Shown piece after piece: positions 13,868-24,887 of a stretch of 64,000 nucleotides of DNA. Every line of letters begins with the position of its first letter. Position 1 is the first letter of the stretch. The notes under the pieces are model-generated. The model was given only the letters and a program-made list of their open reading frames with translations. It did not search any database and was not told where the DNA came from. The position numbers and the translations under genes are program-made. Source of the stretch: Paramecium sonneborni (taxonomy: Eukaryota > Ciliophora > Oligohymenophorea > Peniculida > Parameciidae); assembly GCA_905182985.1 (NCBI GenBank), contig CAJJDN010000034.1, forward strand, positions 167,730 to 231,729, read 5' to 3'.

Positions 13868-15034
13868 ATAAATTGAAGAACGGAGATCTTAAAATTAGGA
13901 ATCAAGACTTTTGAAGAGGTTGAAGAATTTTTAATTAAGAGAAAATAAAATTAAAATAAAGTTTATGTTTATGTTTAAGATTCTTAAGGATAAGTATTAT
14001 TTTAAAGATGAACAACATTCATAAATGTATTTCATGGAAAAGATTAAAATTAATCATTTTTTGAAAAAGAATAATAACTTTGCTAGAAATAAGGATTGAG
14101 CGAATAAGAATATTATTATATTTAAAGATATACTTGTTAGAGAATCAGTTAAAATGGAATGATCTAATTAGAATTTTGGTTATTTGATTATTAAAGGATT
14201 AATTCATTATACAGAATGAATAAAATAATTATTTTTAATTTTGATATAGCAAACATCATGAAAAAAGAAACTTAATCAGATTTATCAATAGTTTAACAAA
14301 ATGAATACTTATTAGAAATTGAGATCTGAATCAAATAAATTTCTTTGTGATATCAAAATAATTTTGAAAAACCTTAAAATTTTGGTTTTTAATAAGATGG
14401 AACTAAACTAATATCGAACGAAGATTTTAACCATTAATAAGAATATTCTATAGAAGATCTAAATAAAGTAGCTACTCTTGCATTAATAAAATAATTATAA
14501 CAGTAGATGAAAAATTTGTAAAGAAAAAAATAAATTGAATCTGATTAAGTAGATTAGACAACTTATTTTTCTAATTTAATTGAATAAAATGTTATACCTT
14601 TAGAATAATGTTTTCATATTTTTCATATAAATTTTCTCAAAGAATTATTGGGATGGTACATAATGAAAAAAGAAAATCGATAATTCTTCTAGAATAAAAT
14701 TGTGAAAAGGAGATAATCATATATGATATTTTTCAAATTGTTGGAAATAAAAAGAAGGAGGAAACTCTGGACTACACATTAAATATTACTTTTGATGATC
14801 ATGCTTCTAACCTCTCTTGGTATCCAACTCAAGATTGCTAATATGCTTTTGTTTTAGGAAATTCAGATGATAAAATTCATTTTGGTTGTCTTAAATGTAA
14901 AATAATATTGCTTAAATTGAAGAGTCATTTTTCCTAAATCCTAAAGTTTTAAAGAGTGTTAAATTACAAACACAAGAGATTAAATTGATAAAAAAATTTT
15001 GAAAATTTTGTTAAGGATCATAAATTAAAGATGT
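13868..15034. repeat. Direct repeat, copy 2 (1,167 bp)
   Basis: Identical to 12700-13866. Sequence continues uniquely after 15034 into the RING2 relic of the RBR pseudogene. Copy 2 is therefore the one connected to downstream sequence, and copy 1 to upstream sequence. Confidence 0.9.
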
Positions 15035-15305
15035 GAAATAAATGTAAACTTTGGCTCCAAAAAAACTTAGGATGTAACTAAATATATTTGCATGTGATTT
15101 ATAATTTTGTTATATTCATGTTGGAAAATAAAAATAATAAAAATAAGAATTGATAAGATAATAGCAACACAAAAGAGAATTGAAATAATTATAAAAGGTG
15201 GAAGATGATTAATTCACAATATAAAATTATTAAAAATTTATTTAATCATTTTTATATATAACTTTAAGTAACACTGCTAATTTATAAAATAATTAAATTA
15301 AATTT

Positions 15306-18088
15306 ATGAATAGTCTGAATAGTGTTCATTTAGATAATATTAATACTACAGGATAATAAGATACTTCAATGTGTAAAAATCCTTAAGTAAATCAGGATTG
15401 CGATTCCTCCTCTATTATTTTACTCAAAAAGATTGAAGCTCCAAGCCCTGACATACCTGGTTTTGGCCAATCAGTTTTTAAGCCCTTTCAAAAATTAATT
15501 ATTTACTATCATATTGGATTTTTCATGAAAAAACTGTTAAAATTTATCAAACCTGATTAATAATTTAAACCAAAGCACTTTAAGCTGATTGATGATAAAA
15601 GTTCAGGAAATATCAAAGATTTTATAAGTTATACAGGAAAATCAAAAGTTTAAGTGATGCAATATCCTAGTCTAGATGAGGTTAATTTCTTTGTAAGAAT
15701 GAAATACTTATATAGACAATATCTGATAAATGCTTAACAAAAAATCTTTTTCTTATTCGAATAAATTCCTTTAATCGATCCTTCGTTTAAAATTAAAATT
15801 ATTTGGGATCTTTTATTGAACTGTTTTAGAATATATTTGATCTATATTATACCCATAATAATTACATTTGAAGAATTGATTGAAAATTATGATTATCTTA
15901 TAATAATATCTCAAGTAGTATTTGCTATAGATTTATTATTAAGAAATATTACAATCTATTATGATTAAGGTTTGCCTGTTATTGATAGATATTAAATTGT
16001 CAAAAATCAATATCATTTCACTAATTTAATTGAATTACTTCAAATATTTTTGCTTTTCGGAATGGCTTATTTAAATTTAGATTTTAATAGTCAATTTATT
16101 TTATTCCAAGGATGGCCTAAATTTTGGATGCTACTTTACTTTATACAATTAAAAAATTTATTGAATTTTATAGGATCATGGTAATAACAATTTATAATGG
16201 GATAATTAGCATCATCTTTAATAGAATTGTCTAAATTAATTGGTTTGCTACTTATAATTTAACATATTTTTAGTTGCATCTGGCTTATCATAGGAAGATA
16301 TAATCAAATCTCTGGTATTACTAATTGGATTTCAGCATTTAATTTAGATAACTTACCATGGAGTGAATTGTATATTGAATCAATGTATTTTACAAGTGTT
16401 ACTATGTTCACTGTTGGATATGGAGACATACATCCAATAAGTATTTCTTTTATAAATTATTAAAGATACATCAGAGAAGATATTTGTATTTCTATTTGTA
16501 TTTGCTTGTACCTTTTAATTATCCTTCAGTTTAAATACTATTGGAGAAATTTTGACAAGAATGAAAAATAATAATGACATCATAAATAAAAAATTAATCT
16601 TTATCAATCAGTATATGCATACAAAAAAAATTAGTCATCAATTATAATTTTAAGTCAGAGAATATCTTAATTATTATTGGTATTAAGAATAAACCTAATA
16701 AACTAAAGAATAAACTGATATCCTAAGTTAATTATCAGATGATTTAAGAAAACAAATAGCTGTTGAATCTAATAGTGTAATGCTTAAAAATTGTGAATTT
16801 TTTCATAAAAATTTTTCAAATGAATTTTTAAATGAATTATTGAAACATCTTTAATTTTAATCATTTCAACCTTCTTCAACTTTAAATATATTCAATGATG
16901 ATGATTATTTTATACATATTATAGAATCTGGATAAGTTGATATTTATGCTAAAAACTAAGATAAAAAAGTTTTAATTGGAAATTTTAAGGCAGGTGAACA
17001 TTTTGGATTAAATGAATTTATAAGTAATTAGAAATCTTTTAATTATGAATACAAAAGTTCAGGATTTGTAAGTACATTAGTAATTCCAAAATCTAAATTT
17101 TACTAATTAATATAAAAATATTAAGTTGATTATGAAACTTTTTGGAATTTGAAAATTAATAATTATTGTGATTCGAAATGTGGCATATGTGATTCACGAA
17201 GACATCCACCAGACTAATGTAAATAAGTTCATTACATACCAGATAAAGAAAAGGTTATCAAATAATATAATTTTTATTAAAGTTAAGAGAGAATTATGTT
17301 TTTGAGAAATTCTAGAAGAATCAGATAACTTTATCATGCTTAAACCGATTAGGAAATATTGAGGGAAGCAGCTTAAATGGTAAAAGTTAAAAACGATAGT
17401 TTATTTTTCTAAAAATATCAATATATATAGGATGATACAACTCAATTTGAAAGTCAAGGTTAGATATATATAAATATAAATAGAATTATTAAATAAATAA
17501 GATATTGAATCAGTTGGTGTACTGATAAAGGATCTTGAGAGTAAATCTTATTTTGATTTCTGTCAAAAATCTTAAATAAAATCAGAAAAAGAAATTTATG
17601 ATGGAAAACTAAATTTATCATCAGAATTAATTACATTGAAGGCACTTAAAGATAAATTAAATCATAAAGATCTTTACACAGAGAGAGATTTATAATAGAT
17701 TGAATATCAAATTCAATTGTTATAATTAAAATTAAATATTGAAGATAGATTAGAATTAGACAAGAAAAAGGAATATCAAACTTTTAATCAAAAATCTAAT
17801 ATTAATATGGTTTTAAAGAAACTAATAAGTCCTGTTCGATATATAATGGTTTCGGCATCTAAGAGCTTGGATCAATATTCCTTAATAAGTGGAAATAATT
17901 GGATAAAATATTTATTTTATCCTTATGATTTTATTAATTAGTATAGATTCAATATAACTCGATAGGGAGTGCCTAGAAAATCTCTTGTAGTTCGATAACA
18001 AGAACATAGATTATCAAATGCATTACTAAAAAAAAAATAATAACATCGTTCCTTAAAAAGATAAATTTAAGTATTTCCTATAAAATGA
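15306..18088 (+). CDS. Cyclic-nucleotide-binding K+ channel, first of tandem pair
   Basis: 910 residues after two 25-nt introns (one directly after the pore, near 16441). About 180 hydrophilic residues precede the membrane domain, which has six spans. The pore carries the K+ selectivity signature TVGYGD in SVTMFTVGYGDIHP. A C-linker (ILTRMKNNNDIINKKL) leads into a cyclic-nucleotide-binding domain, with IESGQVDIYAKN and FKAGEHFGLNEF as its beta-roll and phosphate-binding-cassette-like part. No Arg typical of cAMP-binding cassettes is obvious. Past the domain lies CGICDSRRHPPDQC, a CX2CX4HX4C zinc-knuckle pattern, then a Gln/Lys-rich tail. In ciliates such channels set membrane potential and ciliary beating. 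It is followed 154 bp later by a paralogue in the same orientation. Confidence 0.9.
17179..17232 (+). other. CCHC zinc-knuckle motif in K+ channel 1
   Basis: Codons for CGICDSRRHPPDQCKQVH: Cys-x2-Cys-x4-His-x4-Cys followed by x3-His. It lies about 15 residues after the end of the cyclic-nucleotide-binding domain. Confidence 0.75.
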
Positions 18089-18242
18089 ATAAAGATGGTA
18101 TTAAAAAGATTTATAATGTTATATTTCGTTACTATTTAATAAGATTCGTTTTAATGGTCATATTATTTCAATTCACATTTCAGATACATAATTATTTTAT
18201 ATATTAAAAATTTAAATTAATTTATTTATCATTTTACTAGAA

Positions 18243-21200
18243 ATGAAACAACCAGTCTCACTTTTCACTTAAAATACTTTTTCTAGAAAAATGAATTAAG
18301 ATGATGTAAATGAAATTCAAGACAGATCAGGTTTTGAGATTTTAAATATGGATGGTTAAAAAAGATATAAGAATAAATTATCACCTATGGTTCAATCAAA
18401 TTCTGAACATCATGAATAATTGATTTTACAATATACTAATCCTTAATAACTCATTACTCCAAAATATGAAAATATTACTGAAAGACTTTAAACATTTGCT
18501 TAGACTGAGTAAATTAAGTAATCAAAATCATTTCGAAAATTGATTGTTTATTTTCATCAAAAAGACTTTATAAAAATGCTATTGGCTCCATATAAATTAA
18601 CAACATCTTTTACTCTTAAACATTTCAATTTAATTAATGATTTAGGGGCTTCCTTTAAATATCAAGTTGGCAGATATAATGAAAATTAAAAAAGTTTGAT
18701 TCATTAATACATCTAATTAATTGATATAAGAATTTAGATAAGATTAAAATTAAGAACAATAAAAACTACAATCAAACATTACTTATCTCATATCCATAAT
18801 GAAATTCCATTAATAGAACCAATGAGTAATCCTAAATTTTTTTGGGATTTGATATGTTTTTCAATTAGAATTTATTTAATTGTAATAATTCCAATATTGA
18901 TGGCATTTCACAATCAAAATTTTATTGATTAACAATAGATTCCATTAATTTTATTTTCTATATCTTTAATTTTTGATATTATAATGAGGGCATTTACTGT
19001 GACATATGATTAAGGATTACCTGTAAGAGATCGATATATATTATTTAAGAAATAATTGAACTTCTCAACCTTATTGGAGTTATTTAGTTTTATTTATACA
19101 ATAATAATAAGTATATCTTCAGAAAACATTATTGATAAAAATATAATAGGAGATGGATGGCCAAAATTTATATTATCTTTATTATACATATAAGTGGCAA
19201 ACATATTAAAATTTATTGATATTTCTTAATATTCTTTTAAGCTTAGCAGAATGTCTACATCAATAGTAGAGTTGATCAAATTAATAACATTAATACTTTT
19301 GGTTTAACATGTGTTCAGTTGTGTATGGCTTGTTTTTGGTATTTAATGTTAGGATGCATATTAATAATCTTGGATGGATAAGTTTGAAAATAATTAATGG
19401 TCATATTAATTTCTTTAATCCTTTTATTTTATTTGTGTTACTACATTTACAGTTGGATATGGTGATTTGACTCCAAAAAGTATTTATTTTTAATAATTCA
19501 GATCCTCCTGAATAAATTTTTACTATTGTTTATATGTTTTTATGTATGTTGTTGTTTTCATACACTGTGAATACTATAGGAAGTATATTAACATAGATTA
19601 AGGAGAGTAGTGATAAAATTAAGACAAAGTTAACAGCCATTAATTAATATATGCATAACAAGTAAATTAGTCCAGCTTTACAATTTAAGTAAATATATAT
19701 TTAATATAATTAAAGAGTTAGAGAATAATTGTATTTTTATTTAAAGTAAGAAGTTATTCAATAAGTCAATGAATAATCAGAAATTATATCAATGCTTCCA
19801 GAAGAATTGTAACATAGTCTTCGCATTGAAGCTGCTAAATCTCTGATTAATAAATGTCCTTTTTTTAGTGATAATTTTTCAAATGAAATTTTGAATTAAT
19901 TATTGGAAGAAGTCAATTTTTAAATCTTTTAACCGGGGGCTACAATTTAATCAAAAGATGAATTCTTTATTCATATAATTGAATAAGGATAAGTTGAAGT
20001 ATTGTATAAGAAAGTATTTTATTCTATTAAATTATCACTAGAAAATTATATAAACTCTAGAAAGATTTGATTATTTTGGATTAGAAGAATTTGTTACTTA
20101 ACAATATAATCCTAATTTTATATTTAAAAGTAATGCCTTTACTAGTGTACTCTCTATTCCATATTCATATTTTCATAAAATTCTATCTTAGAATGATCTT
20201 GATAACTAAAAATATCACAATCTATTAAATTCTCAATCTTGTATTTCTAATTTTTGCTTCATTTGTAAGGCAAAAAGACATTCAACTTAATAATGTTCTT
20301 TAGTTCATTTTCTTCCAAATAGAGAAGTTGTTATAAAAAGATATCTTTATAGAAAAAAATAAAAAAAAAGAATTAAGTAAGACAGAAGAATTAGGTAATT
20401 ATCAATTAATGAAATTGATATTGTAAATGAATCAAATTAAATTAAAAAAATTTAATTTAAAAATGCATATCTAAATTAAAAAATGATAGAATCAACTGTG
20501 AATAAGTTTTAAAATGACAATTAAATTGCTTTAGAAACTCTATTTCCAACTATTGAATAACCAATGAGTTTAGATAGTTAAACTGAATCTGAAAATGAAG
20601 ATGCTGATGATATTAAAGATTAAAGTTTTTCATAATAAAATCCTCATTCAAGAAGAGGTAGCAAATAAATTCATACCATTTCTTCTAAAAATCTACTTTA
20701 ATATTAAATTTTTGATAAAATTAAAAATTAAAGATAGAATCGGTTGATTTAACCTTAATAATAATAATTCTTAATGTCTCAATATGGATAAATTAATCAA
20801 AATCAAAATATTAATACAAAATAATAGCTTAAAAAATTACTATTAAATAAATAAGGTTAAGTTGATAATGAAGAACAAATAGCTTAGATTTAAGAATTAA
20901 ACTTTTTTAATGAACTAAGACAAAAGATGAATAATTTACTATTATTTCCGAAAAAAGAATAAGAATAAATTGAATTCTGGTATAAGAAAATTTTAAATCT
21001 TAAAGAAAATTTGCCAGATATGTAAGAATTTGAAATATTAAAAAATTATGAAGTCTTTAATAGACAATGGAATGTTGATTTAGTTGTAAAGAAATTATCT
21101 TAAAAACAAAAAAAATTCAGAGGATTTAAGAAACTTAAAAGATTCTTACTATTCCCCTTTCTTTATGTAAGCAAATATTTAGATAAAAGAGATTCAAATG

Positions 21201-21312
21201 ACCCTAATAAACAAGTAGAAAAATTAAAAAAAAAAAGTAAAATTAAAAATAAATATAAGGACCTGCTAGACCAAAAGTAATCAAAAAGACTAGAGTAAGT
21301 CCTAAAACATGA
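18243..21312 (+). CDS. Cyclic-nucleotide-binding K+ channel, second of tandem pair
   Basis: About 1,006 residues; introns of 22 nt (right after the pore) and 28 nt (inside the nucleotide-binding domain). The layout matches channel 1: FWDLICFSIRIYLI for the first span, DQGLPVRDRY after S3, pore FTVGYGDLTP, and C-linker ILTQIKESSDKIKTKL. The nucleotide-binding domain contains IIEQGQVEVLY and FDYFGLEEF. A CCHC motif (CFICKAKRHSTQQC) follows, and then a long Gln-rich tail. The end is not clean. The channel frame runs on without a TGA into the ATG of the next gene, unless one base is missing in an 11-A run near 21226; with that shift it ends GPARPKVIKKTRVSPKT at TGA 21310. Duplication of channel 1 is clear from order and motifs. 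Confidence 0.87.
20255..20307 (+). other. CCHC zinc-knuckle motif in K+ channel 2
   Basis: Codons for CFICKAKRHSTQQCSLVH, with exactly the CX2CX4HX4CX3H spacing of channel 1 although the intervening residues differ. The spacing is thus conserved between paralogues. Confidence 0.75.
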
Positions 21313-21361
21313 AATAATTTGTATATCACATCTATAAATATCATATTAATAAATAATAAAA

Positions 21362-22320
21362 ATGGGATAATATAAATGTTTAGAAACACCAAAAACTAAT
21401 TAAAAATTAAAGGAAACTCTATTTAAGATTCTGTAAACCAAGAATAGAATTATCAAATTTAAAGAATTTTATGGGTAGTTTATTTAAAGTTTTATATATA
21501 TTTCTTTTGATTTTAAAAATGTAATTACAAATCTCAAGAAAATACATGGTCAATAGGTAAATATTACAGTGAAATTTTGGATTTTAAAGTTTATGTAAAT
21601 AATTTTTGTATAAAATTACATATTCCTAATAATATATATATTCAAATGATTGGAATATAAAGTAAATATTCTATAGTAGAAACTTCAGAAGATTTATCTC
21701 CTGATAAAAATATTACAATCATATGTAAAATTCATTGTGAATAGAATTTGTGATTCCAAATATTTAAACCGATTAGATTTCTGAAACAAAATTTTGCAAA
21801 AATTACCCAAATTCAAATAAAGCATATAAATTTGAGGGTTTCATCTATTAAGGTTAATGCTAACTGTAGGATTTTGGTATTTTTGTTAATGGTGATGGAA
21901 CGATAAACGCTGGTTTTATTATAAATCTATCTCTATATATATGGAAAAAAATTATATCCAGATGGTTTAGAATAAAAAGAAGAATATCTGTATGGAAGTC
22001 ATCATAGTCAAGGTATATAATAAAGAGATGAGCTTTGAAGGAAAATGGATTTAAAATATACCAGTAAAATGAAAAGAATTATAGAAAGAGGAACTATTTT
22101 TGAAGATGAATATAAAAAAGGTAAAAAAAGTGGGTATGGTATACTGATATGGAATAAAATGGTAACTAATATTCAGGCTTATTTTAAAATGATTAATTTG
22201 ATGGTTTTGGAGTATATAATTTTGCAGATGGATTTATTTATGAAGATTAATGGATGAATTCTTTGATGTATGAAAAAGGAAAATTAATATATCTTAATTC
22301 TAGTTATTTAATAGCCTAAA
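21362..22320 (+). pseudogene. MORN-repeat gene with frameshifts
   Basis: It starts MGQYKCLETPKTNQKLKETL. Coding segments then appear in more than one frame: KNITIICKIHCEQ, AYKFEGFIYQGQCQLQDFG, EDEYKKGKKSGYGILIW and, one base later, YSGLFQNDQFDGFGVYNFAD. The last two are adjacent MORN repeats split by a +1 shift at an A-run near 22150. No intron explains the shifts and no TGA closes the last frame before about 22650. MORN repeats bind phospholipids and make cortical scaffolds. Decay is more likely than several sequencing errors, but errors cannot be excluded. Confidence 0.55.
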
Positions 22321-22362
22321 AAGGTTATATTGTTAGCTTAAATATGCTAAAAATAACCTTTT
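22319..22362. repeat. Inverted repeat / hairpin
   Basis: AAAAGGTTAT at 22319-22328 pairs with ATAACCTTTT at 22353-22362. Inside the loop TTAGC pairs with GCTAA, giving a two-step stem. It lies just past the last MORN relic. Confidence 0.6.
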
Positions 22363-23037
22363 AAGTAATAAATCCTTAGATTAATCTATTTTTTTAAGCA
22401 AAATAATAATAACTATTTAAAATTGGTTATTTTTTTTCATTTTAGATAATAATATTTGCTTTCATCAAATTTTATTAATCAATATTGAATTTTATGATAT
22501 ATATATTTTTAAACGTGAAAAATAACTTAAAGAACATATATAAAAATTTTTTTCATTAAAAACATATTGGAAATTTTTTAATTATTAAACAGAAGATTTA
22601 AACTTCCAGTTCTTTTTGTTTTGGAAAAACTCAAAAATTTAATTTTTATTGAGAAATATAAATCAAAGTGGAGTAAGTAAAATTAAATTTAATAATTCAT
22701 CACATTAGAAAAAGAAATGATCACAATTTTTAAAACCCGTTAAAGTTATAAAGTTTTGATTTCTATCATTTGGAAAATTAAGTTCATATCGAAGACTTTT
22801 AATATTAATAATTTCTAATTTATCTTAATGTAAATTTAAAAGAAATTAAAAGTAGAAAAGAATATGTTAATGATTTTTTTTGCATTAGGGTTACTACTTA
22901 GAATAAACAAATTAAATGATCAAAATATAGTAGAAAATCTATGTTTAATCTTGTGTTTTTTGTGATTTTGGTTATTTATGTACAAATAAAACATAAATCA
23001 AAATCAAGCTAGCTTTTCTAAAATTAATAGAACTGAC
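22363..23037. other. AT-rich region without recognised gene
   Basis: About 675 bp with only short frames full of Phe, Ile and Lys codons. Nothing recognisable. Confidence 0.5.
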
Positions 23038-23334
23038 TCATTCCGAAGAGTCTGTTTAAATTGTTAACGATTAAGACCTTTTCCTCTTTTCTTGATTAAA
23101 ATCCATTAAATCCCTAAAACTTGAATTTGAAATAGAATCCCCAATTATGATATTTTCTAATCCGCTTAATCCTTCTATATCATATTCTTCTTTAAGTTAA
23201 GCAACAAATTCTTCATCTTCCAAAATCAACTTTTTTAACTCTGATTTTTGATCTTCAGTAATTTTATTTTCAAAACATAAATGAGATATTAGTTTTAAGA
23301 CCTCTTTATAGAATTCTGCTAATTCATCAGCCAT
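23038..23334 (-). CDS. Small acidic protein, 98 residues, unknown
   Basis: An intronless frame from MADELAEFYKEVLKLISHLC to DSSE. It is helical and acidic in the first half (ITEDQKSELKKLILEDEEF), then turns into a Ser/Lys/Arg patch (DLMDFNQEKRKRSQSL) that could be a phosphorylation site or short linear motif. No known domain recognised. The frame is exactly 99 codons including TGA and uses TAA for Gln twice, which supports a real gene. Neighbours on both sides are decayed genes. Confidence 0.65.
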
Positions 23335-23562
23335 AATTTTTAATTTAAATATTTATATTATATAAATATGAGATTGATGTTGCATCAGAATATTATAAAT
23401 AATTAGATTTAATATAATAGTATGAAGCGAATAAATTGATAGTTTAAGCAAAAAGCTTATAAAGAGATTTAAACAAAAGATTATATATAAGATTATATAA
23501 AAAAATAAAAATTATTTGAATCTTGGATATTAAATAAAAAAAGAAATTTTAGAAATATAATA

Positions 23563-24170
23563 ATGCCAATATATCCAAAAATTCCTTTAAGAAGTTCAAT
23601 TCCTTAAGTTTTGCAGCTCCTTTTATATAAATATAACCTTTAAGATATACTGAGCTTGTGTAATATGCACCTTAGTTAATCTAATATGTTATTAATCAAC
23701 CTGTCTTAACTTAATGATTAGTATCATAACCTGTAGAATAATAATAATTTTTAGTTTTACTTCTTAATAAGCAATAACTAAAGGAAATTCAAGAGTAGAA
23801 TATAGAGAATTTTAGAGACCTGTTGTTGAAAGGGAAACAGAAATTATTTAAGTATAAGTTCCAAAAACTAAATATGTGACTGATTATTATCCAATTTAAT
23901 ATTTAACAGAATATATTCCAAAACTGTATATGAATAATAAACTGTATATGTACCAGTAACTAAAACAGTTCTAAGAGTTGAATATGATGCTGTTGAAAGA
24001 GAAGTTTAAAGATAGACAACTTGCTTAAACACCCGTAAATTATTAACCTCTTGTTGCTCTAGCTCTTACATTTTCAGGTTTAAAACCTAGGCTTCTTATA
24101 AATTTTAATTATCAAATCTTTTAGACTTACCCTAGAGCACAAATTCATTGACAACCTTAATAAATAGTCA
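23563..24170 (+). pseudogene. Broken gene for a Val/Pro/Tyr repeat protein
   Basis: Readable pieces in shifted frames include AAPFIQIQPLRYTELVQYAP, QVPKTKYVTDYYPIQYLTEY and, after a one-base loss near 23920, VYVPVTKTVLRVEYDAVERE. A TGA interrupts the piece before LVSQPVEQQQ. The VP..KYVTDYY..EY pattern recalls alveolin/epiplasm-type cortical proteins of ciliates (VPVE/YVEK repeats), but the family is not certain. With one frameshift and one in-frame TGA it is probably a pseudogene. Confidence 0.45.
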
Positions 24171-24887
24171 GAACATAATAATTGCTAAATCCATCAAATA
24201 AACCATAATGAGTATTAAGTATTATATTAAAATTCTAAAATATTGAATTATTCTAGGCATATTATATTTATTTATTCCAAATTGAATAATCATGCTTTAT
24301 GAATTTTTCATAATGTATACAAATTTTATAGAAAAGAATTAATTAAAAAAATTCATGATCATTTTTTTAATTAGAAATAGTTTTATAAAATTTTGATTCT
24401 TTCAATAAATCTAGATATTTTTCTATTATGTAAAACTGTCTAAACTTGAATATATCTTTTATTTTAAATGAAAAAGATTATTTATTTATAAAATAGATAA
24501 ATTTATTATTAAATAAAAGTATTATTCATTTTAATATTTTATCTACTTCTTTAATACTTTTCTATTTTATAATTGTTAATAATTGAATAAATTTTTATGT
24601 TAGAATGTAAATATTTTTGTAGATAGATTAAAATCAATTTACAATAATATTATATTTCACTTAGAAAAAGAAATTTTGAAAAATACCATTAATATGAAAA
24701 AAGTTATATGGTTTGAATTTGATTATAGAATGCTTTAAAAAATATAAGAATGGTCATTTTAGAAGAGTAGTTAGTTACAAAAGAATAATATAACATAAAT
24801 TTGATTTCAATTTAATTGAAATAATGAAAAAATCTATAACTATCTTATGTAATTAATTATCATTTTATTTTCTAGAAAACTTGGATT
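24171..24887. other. AT-rich region without recognised gene
   Basis: About 715 bp. Short frames only, no motif. It includes the promoter of the casein kinase gene. Confidence 0.5.

Larger units (their letters stand above)
12163..15130 (+). pseudogene. Decayed RING-IBR-RING (RBR) E3 ubiquitin ligase
   Basis: A start (METLIQLLKNQ) opens a frame that dies at TGA near 12420, then pieces recur in shifted frames. Still readable are a RING1 relic (TYFSNLIEQNVIPLEQC then HIFHIN, where the leading Cys pair is gone) and KKEETLDYTLNITFDDHASN. These lead into the IBR motif WYPTQDCQYAFVLGNSDDKI followed by HFGCLKC. There is then YCLN with TGA where Cys is expected, and past 15035 a RING2 relic KQCKLWLQKNLGCN. 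Several TGA codons and indels interrupt the frame. RBR ligases transfer ubiquitin through a RING2 cysteine thioester; this copy cannot make a full protein. Part of the locus is present twice (12700-13866 and 13868-15034) only because of an assembly join, so its true length is about 1.8 kb. Confidence 0.7.
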
